Assembly: GCF_000963705.1 (NCBI RefSeq)
Contig: NZ_LAJY01000179.1
Span: forward strand, 1 to 9,990
Direction of reading: 5' to 3'
Origin: Elstera litoralis
Lineage (GTDB): Bacteria > Pseudomonadota > Alphaproteobacteria > Elsterales > Elsteraceae
Length of the DNA stretch: 9,990 nucleotides
Shown here piece by piece: positions 1 through 5,868 of this stretch. The notes under the pieces are model-generated. The model was not told the DNA's origin. It saw only the letters and a list, made by a program, of their open reading frames with translations, and searched no databases. Within the stretch, counting starts at the first letter, position 1; the number at the start of each line of letters is the position of its first letter. Both the position numbers and the translations under genes were made by a program.

Positions 1-950
<950 letters not shown>

Positions 951-983
951 CCTGGGGAAGCCTGACGGGAGAGCGAGAGCGCC

Positions 984-1866
984 ATGGCCAGTTTGAAGGA
1001 CTTGCGGCTACGCATCCGTAGCGTCAAGTCGACACAGAAGATCACATCGGCAATGAAAATGGTCGCGGCGGCAAAGCTCCGCCGCGCCCAGGAACAGGCC
1101 GAAGCCGCCCGCCCCTATGCCGAGCGCATGGAGCGGATGATCGCCACCTTAGGTTCGGGCGTGTCCAGCGACGCGCCGGTGCTGCTCACCGGCACCGGGT
1201 CGGACAAGGTCCAACTGGTGATCGTTGCGACTGCGGATCGCGGGCTGTGCGGGGCGTTCAACTCCTCAATCATCCGCGACGCGCGCCTGATGATCCGGGG
1301 CCTCCAGGCCTCGGGGAAGACGGTGAAGCTCTACTGCGTGGGCCGCAAGGGCCGCGACGGGCTGCGCAAAGAGTTCGGCGATATCATCATTGAGTCGATG
1401 GAACTCGCGGGTAAGAAGAAGCTGAGCTTCGCCGACGCCAACATTGTTGCGCAGAAGGTCATCAGCCTGTTCGATGCCGGTCAAATCGATAGCGCGCATA
1501 TCATTTATGCCCGCTTCCGCTCGGCCATTGCCCAGATCGTCACCCGTCAGCAGCTCATTCCGGTGCCGCTGCCTGCCGTTGACGCAGGTAAGGCCAGCGG
1601 CGGGGCCTCGGCCCTGTACGAATATGAGCCGGACGAAGAAGCCATTCTGGCGGCGCTGCTGCCGCGTAATCTTTCGGTGCAGATCTACAAGGCTCTGCTC
1701 GAAAAATAGCGCATCGGAACATGGCGCGCGGATGACCGCGATGGACAATGCAACCCGCAACGCGGGCGATATGATTAACCGGTTGACCCTGACCTACAAC
1801 CGTTCGCGCCAAGCGCAAATCACCAAGGAGTTGATCGAAATCATCTCCGGGGCGGAAGCGGTCTAA
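984..1866 (+). CDS. atpG: F1 ATP synthase subunit gamma, with a frameshift near the 3' end
   Basis: Gamma is the central rotor shaft of F1: its N- and C-terminal helices form a coiled coil inside the alpha3-beta3 ring. The N-terminal helix is clear (MASLKDLRLRIRSVKSTQKI followed by TSAMKMVAAAKLRRAQ), as is the mid-domain signature TADRGLCGAFNSSI. The start ATG at 984 has a purine-rich GGGAG/GAGAG stretch upstream. The frame opened at 984 stops at TAG 1707-1709 after 241 residues, about 50 short of a normal gamma. The missing C-terminus is present in the frame beginning at 1705: NSASEHGARMTAMDNATRNA, then GDMINRLTLTYNRSRQAQIT and KELIEIISGAEAV, ending in TAA at 1864-1866. Removing one A from the run of five at 1702-1706 gives a normal protein of about 293 residues. 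Either the assembly has a one-base homopolymer error or the gene encodes a gamma lacking its C-terminal shaft helix. Coordinates here cover the repaired gene; as written, the first ORF is 984-1709. Confidence 0.93.
1701..1710 (+). other. Frameshift site in atpG (run of five A before TAG)
   Basis: The sequence GAAAAATAGC holds the point where gamma-subunit homology moves from the frame of 984 to the frame of 1705. In the first frame it reads Glu-Lys-stop. With one A removed it reads Glu-Asn-Ser, which continues straight into the family's expected ASEHGARMTAMDNATRN. A run of five A is short for polymerase slippage, and I see no classical slippery heptamer arrangement. A start codon in the downstream frame, ATG at 1732, could allow re-initiation of a 44-residue tail, but it has no clear ribosome-binding site. 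Confidence 0.85.
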
Positions 1867-1906
1867 GGCGAAGCGTTTCATCGGTCTGGCAGATAGGATT
1901 TCTCCG

Positions 1907-1912
1907 AAGGAG
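1907..1912 (+). promoter_or_regulatory. Ribosome-binding site of atpD
   Basis: AAGGAG lies 8 bases before the ATG at 1921. It is a strong, well-spaced Shine-Dalgarno sequence, in keeping with beta being made at three copies per enzyme. Confidence 0.85.
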
Positions 1913-1920
1913 AGCGGAAA

Positions 1921-3345
1921 ATGGCGAAGAACAATATTGGGCGCGTTTCTCAGATCATCGGTGCCGTTGTCGACTGCACGTTCGAAGGCGAACTGCCGCC
2001 GATTTTGAACGCGCTGACCGTTGACAACAACGGCAAGGTGCTGGTGCTGGAAGTGGCCCAGCATTTGGGCGAACACGCCGTTCGCACCATCGCCATGGAC
2101 ACGACCGACGGTCTCGTGCGCGGCACGGAAGTGGTCGATACCGGCGACGCCATCCGCGTTCCGGTCGGCCCGGAAACCCTGGGGCGCATCCTCAACGTCA
2201 TCGGCGAGCCGATCGACGAGCGCGGCCCGGTCGGTGCGACCCGTACGGCGGGTATCCACCGCGCGGCTCCGGCCTATATCGATCAGGCGACGGAAGCTCA
2301 AATCCTCGTCACCGGCATTAAGGTCGTCGATCTGCTCGCCCCGTACCTGAAGGGCGGTAAGATCGGCCTGTTCGGTGGCGCGGGCGTCGGCAAGACCGTG
2401 ACCATTCAGGAACTCATCAACAACGTCGCCAAGGGCCACGGCGGTTACTCCGTGTTCGCCGGCGTGGGTGAGCGGTCGCGTGAAGGGAACGATCTCTATC
2501 ACGAAATGATCGACTCCGGGATTATCAAGACCGATGGTCCGGGCTCGAAAGTGGCCCTCGTCTACGGTCAGATGAACGAGCCGCCGGGGGCGCGTGCGCG
2601 CGTGGCGCTGTCGGGTCTGACGCTTGCTGAATATTTCCGCGATGAAGAAGGCCAGGATGTGCTGTTCTTCGTCGATAACATTTTCCGCTTCACCCAAGCG
2701 GGCGCGGAAGTGTCGGCACTCTTGGGCCGTATCCCGTCGGCGGTGGGCTATCAGCCGACCCTGTCGACCGACATGGGCCAGTTGCAAGAGCGCATCACCT
2801 CGACGAAGAAGGGGTCGATCACCTCGGTGCAGGCCATTTACGTGCCCGCCGACGATTTGACCGATCCGGCCCCGGCCACCTCCTTCTCGCATTTGGACGC
2901 AACGACGGTGCTGTCGCGTCAGATTGCCGAAATGGCGATCTTCCCGGCCGTCGATCCGCTCGATTCGACCAGCCGTGCGCTTGATCCGCGCATCGTTGGC
3001 GAAGAGCATTATCAGGTCGCCCGCGACGTGCAGCGCGTGCTGCAAAGCTACAAGTCGCTCCAGGACATCATCGCCATCCTCGGGATGGACGAATTGTCCG
3101 AAGAAGATAAGCTGATCGTGGCTCGCGCCCGTAAGATCCAGCGCTTCCTGTCGCAGCCGTTCCACGTCGCCGAAGTCTTCACCGGCACGCCGGGCGTGTT
3201 CGTGAAGCTCGAAGATACGATCCGCGCCTTCAAGGGCATCGTCGCCGGGCAATATGACGATCTGCCGGAAGCCGCCTTCTACATGGTCGGCACCATCGAA
3301 GATGCGGTGGAAAAGGCAAAGCGTCTCGCAGCGGAAGCGGCCTAA
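1921..3345 (+). CDS. atpD: F1 ATP synthase subunit beta (catalytic)
   Basis: Beta carries the three catalytic sites that make or hydrolyse ATP in the cytoplasmic F1 head. At 474 residues it has the usual length for the family. The N-terminal beta-barrel (about residues 1-80) begins KNNIGRVSQIIGAVVDCTF. The Walker A P-loop GGAGVGKT is at residues 152-159 with Lys158, the catalytic GERSREGND follows with Glu184 and Arg185, and Walker B VLFFVDN contains Asp252. The DELSEED torque loop at 390-396 is intact, so the catalytic subunit appears fully functional. The ATG at 1921 is set by the strong AAGGAG just upstream. The gene lies 54 bases after the repaired atpG stop and 76 bases before atpC; that second gap can fold into a GC-rich stem-loop. 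A 615-codon open frame on the opposite strand is a codon-bias shadow. Confidence 0.99.
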   Translation: MAKNNIGRVSQIIGAVVDCTFEGELPPILNALTVDNNGKVLVLEVAQHLGEHAVRTIAMDTTDGLVRGTEVVDTGDAIRVPVGPETLGRILNVIGEPIDERGPVGATRTAGIHRAAPAYIDQATEAQILVTGIKVVDLLAPYLKGGKIGLFGGAGVGKTVTIQELINNVAKGHGGYSVFAGVGERSREGNDLYHEMIDSGIIKTDGPGSKVALVYGQMNEPPGARARVALSGLTLAEYFRDEEGQDVLFFVDNIFRFTQAGAEVSALLGRIPSAVGYQPTLSTDMGQLQERITSTKKGSITSVQAIYVPADDLTDPAPATSFSHLDATTVLSRQIAEMAIFPAVDPLDSTSRALDPRIVGEEHYQVARDVQRVLQSYKSLQDIIAILGMDELSEEDKLIVARARKIQRFLSQPFHVAEVFTGTPGVFVKLEDTIRAFKGIVAGQYDDLPEAAFYMVGTIEDAVEKAKRLAAEAA

Positions 3346-3360
3346 CCCTTCCTGCCTAAA

Positions 3361-3393
3361 GGGGGGAGAGGCCGCAAAGCCACCCCCCGTTTT
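3361..3393 (+). other. GC-rich stem-loop with short T run between atpD and atpC
   Basis: Six G (3361-3366) can pair with six C (3383-3388), with an inner GGC/GCC pairing (3370-3372 with 3379-3381) around the loop CGCAAA. The right arm is followed by GTTTTGAC. The shape resembles a weak intrinsic terminator or an mRNA-stabilising stem inside the operon, between the stop of atpD and the ribosome-binding site of atpC. That it lowers atpC output relative to atpD is inference. Confidence 0.6.
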
Positions 3394-3407
3394 GACGACC
3401 AAGACTT

Positions 3408-3412
3408 AAGGA
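3408..3412 (+). promoter_or_regulatory. Ribosome-binding site that decides the atpC start
   Basis: AAGGA abuts the ATG at 3413 directly, too close to serve it, but lies 9 bases before the ATG at 3422. This favours 3422 as the true start, giving MAGKITFELVSPERL, which matches the usual N-terminus of alphaproteobacterial epsilon subunits. Confidence 0.7.
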
Positions 3413-3421
3413 ATGCGCAGC

Positions 3422-3798
3422 ATGGCCGGTAAAATCACCTTCGAACTCGTCTCGCCGGAGCGTCTCGTCCTCTCCAAGCCGGTCGATATGGTGGTCATGC
3501 CCGGCACCGAAGGCGAGTTCGGCGTGTTGGTCGGCCATGCGCCGATTTTGGCGACGCTCGATCCCGGCGTCGTCGCGGTCCATGACGGCGGCCAAATCGT
3601 CGATCGCATTTTCGTTGCGGGCGGCTTTGCCGAAGTGACGGCGGAACGCTGCGTGGTATTGGCGGAAGACGCGGTGTCGGTGAAAACGATCGACGTTGCA
3701 GCGGCGGCAGCGCCCTGCGCGAGGCGGAAGCGGGCACCGATCAAGCGGCGCTGAAGCTGGCGCGGGCGCGCGTCGCGGCAACCCAGCGCACCGCCTAA
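3422..3798 (+). CDS. atpC: F1 ATP synthase subunit epsilon, with a frameshift near the 3' end
   Basis: Epsilon binds the gamma shaft and the c-ring. Its N-terminal beta-sandwich couples F1 to Fo, and its C-terminal helical hairpin can act as a brake on ATP hydrolysis. Residues 1 to about 85 are a normal beta-sandwich, with ELVSPERLVLSKPVDMVVMP, GTEGEFGVLVGHAPILATLDPG and FVAGGFAEVTAERCVVLAEDA. As written, the frame continues past IDVAAAA into PCARRKRAPIKRR and stops at TGA 3752-3754. The expected helical tail is in the frame of 3712 instead: ALREAEAGTDQAALKLARAR then VAATQRTA, stopping at TAA 3796-3798. One missing base around 3710-3715, for example GCGGCC read as GCGCC, explains the break; the repaired protein would be about 125 residues. 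The shift falls at the join between the two domains, so the truncated form would keep the coupling domain. An upstream ATG at 3413 is possible but poorly spaced from the ribosome-binding site. This is the last gene of the operon. Confidence 0.92.
3707..3717 (+). other. Frameshift site in atpC
   Basis: At GCAGCGCCCTG the epsilon homology leaves the frame of 3422 and resumes in the frame of 3712 (GCC CTG CGC GAG, Ala-Leu-Arg-Glu). Adding one base, most simply a second G in GCGCC, restores DVAAA.A.ALREAE, the usual start of the C-terminal helix. The surrounding repeat of GCG/GCA codons is a typical place for a miscalled or lost base. Confidence 0.8.
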
Positions 3799-3825
3799 CG
3801 CGTTTTCTTCAGAAGCGTTCAATGC

Positions 3826-3857
3826 GGCTCGCCCTTTTGGCGGGCCGTTTTGCTTTT
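3826..3857 (+). terminator. Rho-independent terminator of the ATP synthase operon
   Basis: GGCTCGCC (3826-3833) pairs with GGCGGGCC (3839-3846) through eight pairs, one of them a G-T wobble, around the loop CTTTT. It is followed by GTTTTGCTTTT. It lies 27 bases after the repaired atpC stop at 3798, where the operon should end. Confidence 0.88.
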
Positions 3858-3887
3858 GGGGTAAATGCTTCAGAAGATTAAGCCTTT

Positions 3888-3937
3888 CCCCATAAAACCG
3901 TCACACCAATATCACGCGGCTGTCGCGGGTTATGGGG
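3888..3937 (+). repeat. Inverted repeat in the leader of the phosphodiesterase gene
   Basis: CCCCATAA (3888-3895) and TTATGGGG (3930-3937) are perfect 8-base complements. The arms can extend by CCG/CGG across a small internal loop, and a nested CGCG-GCTGT-CGCG hairpin (3915-3927) sits inside. The element lies 40 bases before the ATG at 3978. It could be a mRNA leader structure or a split operator. It does not resemble a Pho box, although a phosphodiesterase gene might be expected to have one. Confidence 0.5.
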
Positions 3938-3977
3938 ATGGTATCGCCCTCAGGTTGATCTCCTTGGAGGGTCTAGA

Positions 3978-5141
3978 ATGACTATTTCGGTTTCGCGCGC
4001 GCTAACGGCGGCTTTGGTTCTCGGCACGGCGCTGACGGCTTCGACCGGCGCGCTGGCACAATATAAGACGCTGGACGGCAAAAAGCCCCTCGTCGTCGGC
4101 CATCGCGGCGCCAGCGGCTATCTGCCGGAGCATACGCTTGAGGCCTATACGAAGGCGATTGAAATGGGTGCCGATTTCATCGAGCCCGACCTGGTCGCCA
4201 CGAAAGACGGTATTCTGGTCGCCCGCCACGAGCCGATCATTTCCGGCACCACCGATGTGGCCGATCGTCCCGAATTCGCCAACCGCAAGCGCGTCCGCAA
4301 TCTCGATGGCGTTGCCACCGACGATTGGTGGGTCGCCGATTTCACCCTCGCCGAACTGAAGACGCTGCGCGCCAAGCAGGCGTTTGCCGACCGCGACCAG
4401 TCGAACAACGGCAAGTTCCTGGTCCCGACCTTTCAGGAAGTGATCGATCTCGCCAAAAAGGAAAGCGCCCGGTTGGGCCGCACGATCGGCATTTATCCGG
4501 AAACCAAGCACCCGACGTTCCATCACGCCATCGGCCTGCCGCTGGAAGATCGTCTCGTGGCGCAGTTGAAGGCCGCCGGTTGGAATGAAAAGGCTGATCC
4601 GGTCTTCATCCAGAGCTTTGAAGTCTCGAACCTCAAGTATCTGCGCACGAAGACCAACCTGCGCCTCGTGCAGCTCATCGATGCCGATGACGTGGATAAG
4701 GACGGCAATATCTCCCTCGCCGCCCCCTATGATAAACCCTATGATTTTGCCGTTCTCGGCGATAAGCGCACCTTCAAGGACCTGCTGACCCCGGCGGGCC
4801 TTGCGGACATCAAGACCTATGCCGATGGCGTCGGCCCCTGGAAGCCCTACATCGTTCCGGGCAAGCAGGTTGATGCCGATAACGACGGCAAGCCCGACGA
4901 TCTGAACAAAGATGGCAAGATCGACGAGCAAGATCGCGTTCTCCTGCCGGAAACCGGCCTAGTGAAAGCCGCCCATGATGCGGGCCTCGTTATCCACACT
5001 TGGACGTTCCGTAACGAGCCGAAGCGCTTGGCATCGGACTTTAAGGGCGATCCGGCAGCGGAATATAAGCTATTCTTCGGCCTTGGCGTCGATGGCCTGT
5101 TCAGCGATTTCCCGGATGCCGCCGTTAAAGCGCGCCCGTAA
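3978..5141 (+). CDS. glpQ: Secreted glycerophosphodiester phosphodiesterase with EF-hand-like loop
   Basis: This enzyme is predicted to hydrolyse glycerophosphodiesters (deacylated phospholipids) to sn-glycerol 3-phosphate and an alcohol in the periplasm. The ATG at 3978 has GGAGG 7 bases upstream. Residues 1-27 form a Sec signal peptide, with cleavage likely after ALA. The GDPD barrel shows GHRGASGYLPEHT (His42, Arg43), FIEPDLVATKDG (Glu69, Asp71), VARHEP (His84) and GIYPETKHP (Glu175), matching the catalytic and metal-binding positions of periplasmic GlpQ. It ends with GVDGLFSDFPDAAVK. The 387-residue length and the long insertions also fit the periplasmic GlpQ class, not the short cytoplasmic UgpQ class. 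Unusual is DLNKDGKIDEQD at 308-319, which reads as a complete EF-hand/dockerin-type calcium loop and is preceded by DADNDGKPD. A partial loop, DVDKDGNIS, is at 238-246. The gene stands alone, between the operon terminator and its own terminator. The enzyme class is secure; substrate preference is not visible. Confidence 0.94.
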   Translation: MTISVSRALTAALVLGTALTASTGALAQYKTLDGKKPLVVGHRGASGYLPEHTLEAYTKAIEMGADFIEPDLVATKDGILVARHEPIISGTTDVADRPEFANRKRVRNLDGVATDDWWVADFTLAELKTLRAKQAFADRDQSNNGKFLVPTFQEVIDLAKKESARLGRTIGIYPETKHPTFHHAIGLPLEDRLVAQLKAAGWNEKADPVFIQSFEVSNLKYLRTKTNLRLVQLIDADDVDKDGNISLAAPYDKPYDFAVLGDKRTFKDLLTPAGLADIKTYADGVGPWKPYIVPGKQVDADNDGKPDDLNKDGKIDEQDRVLLPETGLVKAAHDAGLVIHTWTFRNEPKRLASDFKGDPAAEYKLFFGLGVDGLFSDFPDAAVKARP

Positions 5142-5166
5142 CCTCAGCATCGCAGACGGTTCGATC

Positions 5167-5198
5167 ACGGACGCGGGTATACCGGCGTCCGTTTTTTT
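5167..5198 (+). terminator. Rho-independent terminator after the phosphodiesterase gene
   Basis: ACGGACGC (5167-5174) pairs perfectly with GCGTCCGT (5185-5192). The loop region contains the palindrome GGTATACC, so the stem can extend. Seven T follow at 5192-5198. It begins 26 bases after the stop codon and is a textbook intrinsic terminator. Confidence 0.95.
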
Positions 5199-5273
5199 AT
5201 GACACTGCGTTTAAGCTTCCTTAAGCCTTGATGCGTACAAAATGTCGCAGATCAAAAATGACGGGCTGACCTC

Positions 5274-5711
5274 ATGTTCCTTGATGCACTGATTGAAGAC
5301 GATCTTGCTTGGTTGGGGACAATCGGCGACCGGGCGGAATATCAGCCCGGCGCGGTGCTGATCGCCGATGGGGCACAAGCCTCCGACCTATTTATTCTGC
5401 TCTCGGGGCATGCGGCGGTTCTTGGGGCGGGCGCGGTTTTGGCGCATTTGCGCCCCGGCGACGTGGCGGGGGAAATCTCGCTGATCGATGGCCTTCCTGC
5501 GTCGGCGACCGTGATGTTAACCGCCCCAGGGCAGGTGATGCGGGTTCAGCGTCAGCCCCTGTTGGCGCGGCTTGAGTCCGGCGATGGGTTCGCCTTCCGC
5601 TTCCATCGCGCCGTCGCCATGATTTTGGCAGGCCGTTTGCGCGGCTCCAATCAGCGCCAAGTCATCGGGTCGGATGCGCGGCGGGCGCTCTCACAGCTTA
5701 TGGCCGCCTAA
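5274..5711 (+). CDS. Small protein with a single cyclic-nucleotide-binding (CRP-like) fold
   Basis: The 145-residue protein consists almost entirely of one cNMP-binding beta-roll and lacks a helix-turn-helix, so it is not a Crp/Fnr transcription factor. Visible signatures are the strand AEYQPGAVLIADGAQASDLF, then ILLSGHAAVL, and the phosphate-binding cassette region PGDVAGEISLIDGLPASATV (residues 61-80). The family glutamate is present (Glu67 in GEI), but the arginine normally found in PR(S/A)ATV is alanine here (Ala76 in PASATV), so ordinary cAMP or cGMP binding is doubtful. The C-terminal helix FRFHRAVAMILAGRLRGSNQ matches the lid helix of such domains. The upstream frame is closed by a stop at 5259, so ATG 5274 is the earliest ATG start; no good Shine-Dalgarno sequence precedes it. 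The gene follows a strong terminator and should have its own promoter. Function unknown; possibly a signalling adaptor. Confidence 0.82.
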   Translation: MFLDALIEDDLAWLGTIGDRAEYQPGAVLIADGAQASDLFILLSGHAAVLGAGAVLAHLRPGDVAGEISLIDGLPASATVMLTAPGQVMRVQRQPLLARLESGDGFAFRFHRAVAMILAGRLRGSNQRQVIGSDARRALSQLMAA

Positions 5712-5722
5712 AAGAAAATTAG

Positions 5723-5782
5723 CTCTCCCAACGAGAGTGGCAACATTTAAGTCACTTTCGTGACTTCCTAATAATTGATTAG
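5723..5782 (+). promoter_or_regulatory. Cluster of three inverted repeats in an A+T-rich intergenic region
   Basis: The 157 bases between the cyclic-nucleotide-fold gene and the chemoreceptor gene are richer in A+T than their surroundings. They contain CTCTC-N5-GAGAG (5723-5737), a perfect AAGTCAC-TTTC-GTGACTT (5749-5766) and CTAAT-N5-ATTAG (5768-5782). The middle repeat is the strongest and could be an operator or a small hairpin; it has no T tail and so is not an obvious terminator. I could not find a confident sigma-70, sigma-28 or sigma-54 promoter here, although the chemoreceptor promoter should lie in this stretch. Confidence 0.5.
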
Positions 5783-5853
5783 TGAAATCGATGTTACGCT
5801 TTTTCGGTACGATGAACTGAGCACGCGCCGGCGATGAACCGGGCGGCCGACCG

Positions 5854-5859
5854 AGGAGG
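5854..5859 (+). promoter_or_regulatory. Ribosome-binding site of the chemoreceptor gene
   Basis: A perfect AGGAGG lies 9 bases before the ATG at 5869, with a second purine run (AAAGGAA) directly against the start. It supports 5869 as the start codon. Confidence 0.85.
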
Positions 5860-5868
5860 CTAAAGGAA

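Noticed and set aside
1701..1710. Programmed ribosomal frameshifting in atpG
   Set aside because: The shift needed is +1 at GAA AAA TAG in a short A run with no recognised stimulatory element, and atpG genes are not known for recoding; a sequence error is simpler. The site is kept as a finding only because the consequence would be large.
1555..3402. 615-codon open frame on the minus strand across atpD and parts of its neighbours
   Set aside because: It is antisense to the clearly real atpD, resembles no family I know, and long antisense frames are expected from the codon bias of high-G+C genes.
3807..3876. CTTCAGAAG at 3807-3815 and again at 3868-3876, flanking the operon terminator
   Set aside because: Two copies of a short self-complementary 9-mer are too little to call a repeat element; no longer similarity surrounds them.
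3696..3881. 61-codon frame overlapping the end of atpC and its terminator
   Set aside because: It runs through the terminator hairpin, has Arg/Gly-rich low-complexity content, and is explained by neither frame of the epsilon subunit.
5211..5230. Near-direct repeat TTAAGCTTCC / TTAAGCCTTG upstream of the cyclic-nucleotide-fold gene
   Set aside because: Only short imperfect similarity; it could be part of a promoter region, but no -35/-10 pair could be assigned with confidence.
5783..5815. Possible -10 box TACGAT (5808-5813) ahead of the chemoreceptor gene
   Set aside because: No acceptable -35 element lies at the right distance, and flagellar-type sigma-28 and sigma-54 patterns do not fit either.
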